Source: Micrococcales bacterium (GTDB taxonomy: Bacteria; Actinomycetota; Actinomycetes; S36-B12; UBA5976). Taken from it: a stretch of DNA of 6,579 nucleotides. The notes beneath the pieces were generated by a model. The model ran no database searches, had not been told where the DNA came from, and was given only the letters and a program-made list of their open reading frames with translations. Of the stretch, positions 1 through 5,085 are shown piece after piece (positions within the stretch are counted from its first letter, which is position 1; each line of letters starts with the position of its first letter). The translations under genes were made by a program, and so were the position numbers. Where the stretch lies: contig JAHEEQ010000106.1 of the NCBI GenBank assembly GCA_024640585.1, positions 1-6,579 on the forward strand, written 5' to 3'.

Positions 1-94
1 TCAATGACTCGATGATGTACTCGCACATTATTGGTGGAGTAGTTGGATATCAGTTGGTCGCTCATATGGATCAACTTATTTGCCAGTTAAGTTA

Positions 95-154
95 TTTGTT
101 GAAAGAGATACTTCTTCCATTTTCATTTATTGAGTTCCACATTCTTTCAACAAA
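95..154. repeat. 12-bp perfect inverted repeat
   Basis: The arm TTTGTTGAAAGA (95-106) is exactly complementary to TCTTTCAACAAA (143-154), with 36 bases between them. A G-T wobble could add one more RNA pair (107 with 142). It could be a stem-loop in a transcript or a pair of protein half-sites. The arms are AT-rich, so chance remains possible. It lies inside the uncharacterised upstream region. Confidence 0.5.
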
Positions 155-211
155 AAATGTATCGGTACGGATTTCATATATTGCACGCGTTAAAGAGTTC
201 TTTGTATCGAC

Positions 212-228
212 CTCGTACTCGTTACGAG
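212..228. repeat. 6-5-6 palindrome
   Basis: CTCGTA (212-217) and TACGAG (223-228) are perfect inverted arms around a 5-base centre, CTCGT. The size and symmetry suit either a dimeric repressor operator or a small hairpin about 85 bases upstream of the PCuAC start codon. No regulator family can be assigned; it does not look like a CsoR-type G/C-tract copper operator. Confidence 0.35.
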
Positions 229-241
229 CGCCGCCTCTTTC

Positions 242-297
242 AATACTTAATTAGTTAACGCATTTAGCCACTGGGGCTACATGCGACTTTAAGTATT
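242..297 (+). promoter_or_regulatory. nested stem-loop in the leader of the PCuAC-DyP operon
   Basis: Three stacked complementary segments share one axis. The outer stem pairs AATACTTAA (242-250) with TTAAGTATT (289-297). The middle stem pairs CGCAT (259-263) with ATGCG (281-285). The inner stem pairs TAGCC (265-269) with GGCTA (275-279) around the loop ACTGG. One T-C mismatch (264/280) separates the middle and inner stems, and an asymmetric internal loop (251-258 against 286-288) separates the middle and outer stems. The structure ends five bases before the ribosome-binding site. It could be a regulatory leader element or, less likely given the weak T-tract, a terminator for something upstream. 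Confidence 0.5.
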
Positions 298-301
298 TAT
301 G

Positions 302-308
302 AAAGAGG
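302..308 (+). promoter_or_regulatory. Shine-Dalgarno site of the PCuAC gene
   Basis: AAAGAGG, with GAGG at 305-308, is a good match to the anti-Shine-Dalgarno complement. It sits only 4 bases before the ATG at 313, closer than usual but workable. It fixes the start, because the following residues form a clean lipoprotein signal peptide. Other genes in this window that appear leaderless lack any such site. Confidence 0.75.
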
Positions 309-312
309 AAAA

Positions 313-813
313 ATGAAATTCAAGAAATTGGCTGCCCTTTTGGCCGCTTTTGTAGCTGTATTCGCATTGTCGGCATGTTCGAGCGCAGAAGAACTTCCTG
401 CACTGTCTATTTCAGAGCCGGTTGTACGTGCAGTAGATCCAATGTCACCTGTTAATGAAACAACAGGAAAATCAATGACCGGATCATTTATGACAATCAC
501 CAATAGCTCTGATGAGGACATCACTCTTGTTGGAGGATCAAGCCCAGTTGCTGGAATCATTGAAATCCACGAAGTCATCAACGGCGAAATGGTCGCAATG
601 GATGGTGGATTGGTAATTCCAGCCAATGGCAGTGTTGAGCTACGCATGGGTGGATATCACGTCATGTTGCTCGAGTTAGATCATGCACTGACAGCCGGTG
701 AAGAGGTCGAGGTAACTCTCGAATTCAGCAACGGCGAAACCCTTTCATACACAGCGCCCGTAAAGGACATTGCTATGGATGATGAGAAGTACGGCGTTAA
801 GGGTGGCATGTAA
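313..813 (+). CDS. PCuAC-type copper-chaperone lipoprotein
   Basis: This 166-residue protein belongs to the PCuAC (DUF461) family, extracytoplasmic Cu(I) chaperones that deliver copper to secreted or membrane cuproproteins. A lipoprotein signal peptide is clear: Lys-rich start, hydrophobic residues 6-19, and lipobox LSAC with the acylated Cys at 22. The mature protein should therefore be anchored on the outer face of the membrane. The copper site is visible as H86, M96, H116 and M118 (H-x9-M-x19-H-x-M), slightly tighter than the textbook H(M)x10Mx21HxM. The segment GGYHVMLLEL around H116 is the family signature. M93, M55 and M60 are additional methionines. The tail (151-166) is charged and ends in Gly-Gly-Met. 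The gene is followed directly by the DyP peroxidase gene, in the same frame after one TAA, so the two are almost certainly co-transcribed. This resembles the ecuC-dtpA neighbourhood of Streptomyces. The family call is firm; the client protein is inferred. Confidence 0.93.
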   Translation: MKFKKLAALLAAFVAVFALSACSSAEELPALSISEPVVRAVDPMSPVNETTGKSMTGSFMTITNSSDEDITLVGGSSPVAGIIEIHEVINGEMVAMDGGLVIPANGSVELRMGGYHVMLLELDHALTAGEEVEVTLEFSNGETLSYTAPVKDIAMDDEKYGVKGGM

Positions 814-816
814 TTG

Positions 817-1941
817 ATGAGTAAACGCAAGCAACTTCTTGCGGTTGTGGTCGCCGGCAGCATTTTCGCTGCCGGCGGCTTCACAGCCATTTCATTGCAA
901 CCAACCACAGATATTGCGATGGCGACTGAGCCTTTTTATGGTGAGCATCAAAATGGAATTGAAGTTGCACGCCAAGCACATGCAACTTATTTAGCACTTG
1001 ATTTAGTAGATGGTGCAGACAAAGCCGCAGTTGGTCGAATGATGAGAGTTCTTACAGCAGATGCTGAGCTGTTAACGCAAGGTCAAGGGATTATTGGCGA
1101 CTCTCAATTTGAAATGGCTGAATTTCCAGCACGATTAACGATTACCTTTGGTTTTGGTTATAGCTTGTTTAAGAAAATAGGCACCCTGGATTCGTGGCCC
1201 ATCAAAGAAAGTTCAATTCCGGCATATTCAATTGATAAGTTGGAAAAAGCATGGAGTGACGGAGATTTACTGATTCAAGTTGGGGGCGATGAACCAACTT
1301 CGGTCTTTCATGCGGTACATGAACTTGCCAGGGATGCAGCTCCTTTTGCCACAATTCGTTGGCAGCAGCGTGGATTCTTAAACGCTGCCGGGGTTAACGA
1401 AGGTAATGATCCACGCAATCTTTTTGGGCAGCTTGATGGAACAGCAAATGCAAAAAATGGCACTCCTGAATTTGCCGAACGTACGTGGAGTACATCCCCA
1501 GATAATTTTGCTGGTGGTTCCACAATGGTGATCCGTCGAATCCGCTTTAATTTTGGAACCTGGGACATGCTCTCTTCCAATAAGAAAAATGATGCACTTG
1601 GAAGGAAACTCAGTGACGGCACACCAACTTCGGGTGAGACTGTTACGGAATCAAAAATTTCAGAGGATGCACATGCAAAGTTGGCATTTACTGATAAAAA
1701 TCGTGGGATAACTCGACGGGGCGTTAATTACGATGACAACTATCTTTCTGATGGAACCCATGATGCTGGACTGATTTTTACTTCATTTCAAAGTGAGTTG
1801 AAACGATTTACGGACATTCAGTCGGCGTTGGCAATGAACGATGCATTAAACAAATGGACAACACCGGTCGGGTCCGCTCTTTTCATAATTCCACAAGGAG
1901 TTATGAAGGGTGATTGGGTCGGAAGTTCCTTACTGGGTTAG
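817..1941 (+). CDS. secreted DyP-type haem peroxidase (EfeB/DtpA-like)
   Basis: A 374-residue dye-decolourising-type peroxidase, a haem b enzyme that reduces H2O2 while oxidising dyes, metals or other donors. The start chosen is ATG 817; a TTG at 814, directly after the upstream TAA, would add one residue. GGGTGG (801-806) is a plausible ribosome-binding site for either. Residues 2-26 form an export signal (Ser-Lys-Arg-Lys, then a hydrophobic core), with a possible AMA cleavage site at 34-36. DyP relatives such as EfeB and DtpA use the Tat pathway, but here the twin arginine is Lys-Arg. Family landmarks follow in order: FYGEHQNGI (40-48), the GxxDG motif GQLDG (204-208, distal Asp 207), an IRRIRFNFG strand (239-247), the proximal haem ligand His 286, RRGVNYDD (300-307, distal Arg probably 300), and the C-terminal PVGSALFIIPQG segment. 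The length is ordinary for the subfamily. Pairing with PCuAC suggests a link to copper handling or periplasmic-side redox. The natural substrate is unknown. Confidence 0.95.
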   Translation: MSKRKQLLAVVVAGSIFAAGGFTAISLQPTTDIAMATEPFYGEHQNGIEVARQAHATYLALDLVDGADKAAVGRMMRVLTADAELLTQGQGIIGDSQFEMAEFPARLTITFGFGYSLFKKIGTLDSWPIKESSIPAYSIDKLEKAWSDGDLLIQVGGDEPTSVFHAVHELARDAAPFATIRWQQRGFLNAAGVNEGNDPRNLFGQLDGTANAKNGTPEFAERTWSTSPDNFAGGSTMVIRRIRFNFGTWDMLSSNKKNDALGRKLSDGTPTSGETVTESKISEDAHAKLAFTDKNRGITRRGVNYDDNYLSDGTHDAGLIFTSFQSELKRFTDIQSALAMNDALNKWTTPVGSALFIIPQGVMKGDWVGSSLLG

Positions 1942-2201
1942 CGAGCGGTACGTGTGGCCATACGGGCCTCACGTAGGCGGCGAAGACGCTTAACTAGCAT
2001 TGGTGAGGCAGCTAGGGCGTCATCGCGGTCAATCAAATCATTAAGTAGTTGGTAGTAACGAGGCGCAGTTAAATCGAAAAGCTCCTTGATTGCAGCCTCT
2101 TTAGCGCCGGCATAGCGCCACCAATTGCCTTCGAAATCCAGGATACGAACTTCGAGGTCGCTGAGGCCAGTGTTGATCGCTGACTCTTCTTGTGCGGACA
2201 T
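1938..2201 (-). CDS. DUF3263 family small helical protein
   Basis: An 87-residue protein of the DUF3263 family, found widely in Actinobacteria (for example mycobacterial Rv0430, next to the LytR_C protein gene Rv0431). Its function is not established. The conserved core is easy to see: DLEVRILDFEGNWWRYAGAKE (about 15-35), then KELFDLTAPRYYQLLNDLID (39-58), which looks like a helix-turn-helix, then SPMLVKRLRRLRE (66-78) and a basic, Arg-rich tail. The whole suggests a small DNA- or RNA-binding protein, which is inference. No LytR_C partner is present here. The stop codon overlaps the stop codon of the convergent DyP gene by two bases. The gene lies 40 bases downstream of the decarboxylase gene on the same strand. 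It has no Shine-Dalgarno site but has a TAAGAT box 7 bases before the ATG, so it is probably transcribed as a leaderless mRNA and perhaps also by read-through. Confidence 0.9.
   Translation of the reverse strand: MSAQEESAINTGLSDLEVRILDFEGNWWRYAGAKEAAIKELFDLTAPRYYQLLNDLIDRDDALAASPMLVKRLRRLREARMATRTAR
1949..1975. terminator. hairpin at the convergent junction, possible U-less terminator
   Basis: TACGTGTGGCC (1949-1959) pairs with GGCCTCACGTA (1965-1975) around a 5-base loop, giving ten base pairs and one T-T mismatch. It begins 8 bases after the DyP stop codon and lies within the last dozen codons of the convergent DUF3263 gene. No T-run follows on either strand, so it is not a classic intrinsic terminator. 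Stem-only terminators have been proposed in actinobacteria. It is the only candidate for ending the PCuAC-DyP transcript in this gap-free junction. Confidence 0.45.
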
Positions 2202-2208
2202 GGCCGAA

Positions 2209-2214
2209 ATCTTA
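2209..2214 (-). promoter_or_regulatory. putative leaderless -10 box for the DUF3263 gene
   Basis: On the - strand TAAGAT (2214 to 2209) ends 7 bases before the ATG at 2201. It fits the actinobacterial TAnnnT -10 pattern with transcription starting at or next to the start codon. No good -35 hexamer is seen at 16-18 bases upstream. The absence of a ribosome-binding site supports a leaderless reading. Confidence 0.5.
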
Positions 2215-2241
2215 TGTCAGCGAAAGCTCAAAGTGTGGGAT

Positions 2242-3588
2242 TTAGAGCCTGTCCAAAATCATCTGAATATCTGTGATTTTGGTCCAAGGATTAACGATCG
2301 CAAATCGCAAAATCGGCTGGCCATGGTGTGAAGAGGGTGGGATAAAGCCAACCTGATCGGCCAATAATTGATCGCTCCACTGTTGATAATCAGCGGCCGC
2401 CCAACCCTTACGAGTAAATGCGACGATTGAAAGATCGGGATCACGAAGTAGTTCGAGGTTTGGATGTTTGCGAACTAACTCAGCGGCATCACGAGCAATT
2501 GTCAGCGTTTGTTCCATAGCTTCGGAATAGGCATCGGTGCCATGTGCTGCAAGTGAAAACCAAAAAGGTAAACCGCGTGTGCGACGAGTTAAGTTAATTG
2601 CGTAATCACTTGGAGACCATTGATCATCTTTTAATGTGTCCAAATAAGAAGCATGTTGTGAATGTGCCTCTTTTGCTAATTCAGGATTGCGATACACAAG
2701 TGCGCAGGCATCAAATGGTGCGAATAACCACTTATGTGGATCCACGATAAATGAATCAGCTTCCTCTACCCCATCAAAATCTTTGCGAACAGATGGTGCG
2801 CACAATGCTGCCAATCCATATGCGCCATCAACATGGAACCAAATTCCACGATCATGTGCGGCTTTACCTACGCCCTTAAGGTCATCAATGATTCCTAAGT
2901 TTGTTGTTCCAGAGGTTGCCACAACTGCGAAGACCCGGTTGTTTGATGTTGCATGAAGTTGATCAATTGCAGCAGCAACAGTTGCACCTTGCAATTTTCC
3001 AGTTTCATCAACTGCAACCTTTAACACATCTACATCCATCACATTAGCCGCAGATTGAATTGAAGAATGGGCTTCCTCGCTGCAGGCAATGACCCAGCGC
3101 CCTGTATTTGAATGCTTTTTACGTGCTTCGGCGCGAGCAACAACTAACGCTGAAAGGTTGCCAATTGTGCCGCCCTGCACAAAAACTCCACCAGCAGTTG
3201 ATGGCAATCCTGCTAGATCAATAAGCCACTGAATCGCTTGGTTTTCTGCAAAGACTGCACCTGCTCCCTCTTGCCACGATCCGCCATACAAAGCACTTGC
3301 ACCAACCACTAAATCAAAAAGGTTTGCGTACTCGCTGGGTGCAGATGGAATAAATGCAAGGTTGCGAGGATGGTCAGTTGAGATACATGCCTTTGCTAAA
3401 ACATTTGTAAAGACTTGAAGTGCTTCATGACCGCCTAAACCTTTAGCGGTGATGGTGTTTCCAACTTCTGCAAATAAATCCTCTGCACTGCGTGGTCCAT
3501 CTAGTGGTGGATCATCTTTCAAGCGCTCGAGGCTGTACTTCAAAACTTCAGCGGCAAGCGCTTCTACCTCGGGTGTGAACTCATGCAT
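2242..3588 (-). CDS. PLP-dependent group II amino-acid decarboxylase
   Basis: This 448-residue protein is a fold-type I pyridoxal-phosphate enzyme of the group II decarboxylase family (aromatic-L-amino-acid, glutamate and histidine decarboxylases), most like the aromatic-L-amino-acid branch. It should be cytosolic and convert an amino acid to its amine plus CO2. Residues visible: FVQGGTIGNLSAL (136-148) at the phosphate-binding turn; His 174 in EEAHSS, which stacks on the PLP ring; HVDGAYG (252-258) with Asp 254 contacting the pyridine nitrogen; and VDPHKWL (282-288) with Schiff-base Lys 286. Tyr 329 in SPSDY aligns with the catalytic loop Tyr of animal AADC. His 174 plus Tyr 329 favour true decarboxylation over the aldehyde-forming variants. 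The length is slightly below typical AADC (about 480). The start at 3588 overlaps the end of the upstream SDR gene (ATGCATGA), implying translational coupling. The substrate cannot be assigned from sequence. Confidence 0.95.
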   Translation of the reverse strand: MHEFTPEVEALAAEVLKYSLERLKDDPPLDGPRSAEDLFAEVGNTITAKGLGGHEALQVFTNVLAKACISTDHPRNLAFIPSAPSEYANLFDLVVGASALYGGSWQEGAGAVFAENQAIQWLIDLAGLPSTAGGVFVQGGTIGNLSALVVARAEARKKHSNTGRWVIACSEEAHSSIQSAANVMDVDVLKVAVDETGKLQGATVAAAIDQLHATSNNRVFAVVATSGTTNLGIIDDLKGVGKAAHDRGIWFHVDGAYGLAALCAPSVRKDFDGVEEADSFIVDPHKWLFAPFDACALVYRNPELAKEAHSQHASYLDTLKDDQWSPSDYAINLTRRTRGLPFWFSLAAHGTDAYSEAMEQTLTIARDAAELVRKHPNLELLRDPDLSIVAFTRKGWAAADYQQWSDQLLADQVGFIPPSSHHGQPILRFAIVNPWTKITDIQMILDRL

Positions 3589-5062
3589 GTGCTTTCGCTT
3601 TCTTTACAATGTTTCTGAGCATCGTTGGAAATACAAATAAATGGAATGGTGAAACTGCGTACCAATATAACTGACCACCCAATCCGCGTGGATTAAATGT
3701 TGCCTCTTGAACAATTTTTGTTTTTCCATTTTCTTCTGTGACGGTAAATTCAAGCCAGGCTTTACCGGGCAAAACCATTTCTGCATACAGCTTTAAGCGG
3801 TGGCCTGGCTCTAGCTCCTCTACTCGCCAAAAATCTAAGCTTTCGCCAACGCGCAAGAAATCTGGATCGCGTCGACCACGACGTAAACCAACTCCGCCAA
3901 CTAAGAACCGATCCAAAACTCCACGTGCCCACCACAATAAATCTGAACCAAACCAACCATTATCGCCACCGATGCGTTCGACTTGGCGCCACACACTTTC
4001 AACTGATGCATCAGTAAATCTCTCGCGGCGATCGCGCAGCACCATTTCTCCAGCCCAGTCAGGGTCTCCCTGTGCTTTTTGCCACGGCGCTGTTGGCATA
4101 GTTGCGTCAGACCAGCGGGTTTCAACGTTGTGGGTGGTTATCTTTGAAAGAGCTAACTTGATGGCATTTTCGACATCGATTAAGCCTTCTGCAGGTTTAG
4201 GAATCAGCGCATCAATACTCTTTGCAGGATCTGCAACAACTTCGCTGATGAGAGAACCAACAAGTGGTCGTGCAAGCGCGGTTGGCACTGGCGTTACTAA
4301 GCCAATCCACAAACTCGATAGCCCAGGTGTCAAAACTGGAACTCGAATAATCCAACGCTTTTTCAATCCTGAAAGCTTGGCAAACTTCTGCATCATGTCG
4401 GCATATGAAAGAACTTCAGGGCCGCCGATATCAAAAACTTGATTAACAGGTTTTTCAAGGTGAGCGGCATTTTTTAAATAATACAAAACATCGCGGATAG
4501 CAATTGGGTGAGTTTTATTCATAACCCACTTTGGTGTTGTCATGATCGGCAAGCGGTGGGTTAAGTGGCGCAACATTTCAAAGCTTGCAGAACCTGACCC
4601 AATAATAATTCCAGCACGAAGCTCGAGAACTGGGACAGATGTAGTTGCAAGCGCTTTGCCTGTCATTAAACGTGACGCTAAGTGCTTGCTAATATTTTTA
4701 TCGTTTGCGATTCCGCCTAAGTAAATAATCTGCGAAACTCCCGCACGCTCTGCAGCTTGAGCAAAGTTGCTTGCCATCTCACTTTCGATCTCATCAAAGT
4801 GTGGGCCTAAATTAATTGAGTGCAGCAAATAAAAAGCGGTGTGGACTCCAGCTAAAGCACGATCTAAATCCGCGATGTTTTCAGCACTACCTTCACTGAT
4901 ATCCACCTGCGATGACCATGGTTGACCCAAAATCTTATTTTTGTCGCGCACTAGGATTCGAACATCACTGTTTTCATCGATCAATGCACGTACTAAACGC
5001 CCGCCCACATAGCCAGAAGCCCCTGTAACCAGGTACTTACGGTTTTGATTGGGCGTGGACAT
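3581..5062 (-). CDS. atypical SDR (NmrA-like) with C-terminal DUF2867 domain
   Basis: This 493-residue two-domain protein shares its architecture with E. coli YbjT. Residues 8-300 form an NAD(P)-binding Rossmann domain of the atypical/extended SDR type. The nucleotide loop is TGASGYVGG (G14, G17, G20), followed by an acidic DISEGS segment (54-59), YLLHS (78-82) and FDIGGPEVLSY (210-220). Where classical SDRs have YxxxK there is YLGGIAND (114-121), so the usual catalytic Tyr-Lys pair is not evident. Residues 345-490 are DUF2867, with GGDNGWFGSDLLWW (365-378) and a long closing segment (about 430-480) that reads like a START/SRPBCC-type hydrophobic pocket; that fold assignment is my inference. 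The start is ATG 5062. An upstream GTG at 5098 in the same frame would run into the divergent ndh gene and is disfavoured. It is the first gene of a - strand operon with the decarboxylase. The substrate is unknown; a lipid- or quinone-like ligand is possible. Confidence 0.94.
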   Translation of the reverse strand: MSTPNQNRKYLVTGASGYVGGRLVRALIDENSDVRILVRDKNKILGQPWSSQVDISEGSAENIADLDRALAGVHTAFYLLHSINLGPHFDEIESEMASNFAQAAERAGVSQIIYLGGIANDKNISKHLASRLMTGKALATTSVPVLELRAGIIIGSGSASFEMLRHLTHRLPIMTTPKWVMNKTHPIAIRDVLYYLKNAAHLEKPVNQVFDIGGPEVLSYADMMQKFAKLSGLKKRWIIRVPVLTPGLSSLWIGLVTPVPTALARPLVGSLISEVVADPAKSIDALIPKPAEGLIDVENAIKLALSKITTHNVETRWSDATMPTAPWQKAQGDPDWAGEMVLRDRRERFTDASVESVWRQVERIGGDNGWFGSDLLWWARGVLDRFLVGGVGLRRGRRDPDFLRVGESLDFWRVEELEPGHRLKLYAEMVLPGKAWLEFTVTEENGKTKIVQEATFNPRGLGGQLYWYAVSPFHLFVFPTMLRNIVKKAKAHA

Positions 5063-5069
5063 GTTGTGA

Positions 5070-5075
5070 AGCCTA
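5070..5075 (-). promoter_or_regulatory. putative leaderless -10 box for the SDR-decarboxylase operon
   Basis: TAGGCT on the - strand (5075 to 5070) ends 7 bases before the ATG at 5062 and fits TAnnnT. The nearest purine-rich GGAG lies about 19 bases before the ATG, too far to be a ribosome-binding site. This supports a leaderless start. It shares bases 5074-5075 with the -10 box of ndh on the other strand. No strong -35 was found. Confidence 0.5.
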
Positions 5076-5079
5076 GACT
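5074..5079 (+). promoter_or_regulatory. putative leaderless -10 box for ndh
   Basis: TAGACT (5074-5079) is followed by 6 bases and then the ATG at 5086, so transcription would start on the start codon itself. No Shine-Dalgarno lies at usable distance (GAAG at 5068-5071 is 14 bases away). TTGGGC (5049-5054) could be a weak -35 with a 19-base spacer, inside the SDR coding region. Confidence 0.5.
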
Positions 5080-5085
5080 TACTCC

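Larger units (their letters stand above)
1..312. other. AT-rich region upstream of copper operon, no supported gene
   Basis: No recognisable gene lies here. The third + frame is open from the window edge to a TAG at 252-254 (ATG codons at 12 and 15). Its conceptual product is rich in Ile, Leu, Ser and Phe, has no motif I recognise, and its internal ATGs have no ribosome-binding site. It could be the 3' end of a gene starting outside the window, but I do not call it. The stretch contains a 12-bp inverted repeat, a 6-5-6 palindrome and a nested stem-loop, listed separately. No convincing -35/-10 pair was found, although the promoter for the PCuAC gene must lie here or further upstream. Confidence 0.6.

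Noticed and set aside
52..76. 8-pair stem (AGTTGGTC/GATCAACT) with one G-T wobble
   Set aside because: Short, wobble-containing and with a 9-base loop; expected by chance in a 300-base AT-rich region.
181..210. TTGCAC (181-186) and TATCGA (205-210), 18-base spacing, as a promoter for PCuAC
   Set aside because: The -35 is acceptable but the -10 matches only three consensus positions, too weak to call.
299..316. Five-codon mini-ORF (MKEEK) whose TGA overlaps the PCuAC ATG
   Set aside because: It arises from the Shine-Dalgarno purine run, has no ribosome-binding site of its own and is too short to support as a leader peptide.
297..908. - strand open frames opposite PCuAC and the DyP start
   Set aside because: These are shadows of genes with firm family signatures; no motifs or ribosome-binding sites support them.
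3738..4442. Long + strand open frame opposite the SDR gene
   Set aside because: It is antisense to a gene with clear domain motifs; its product is Ser/Arg/Pro-rich without any recognisable motif.
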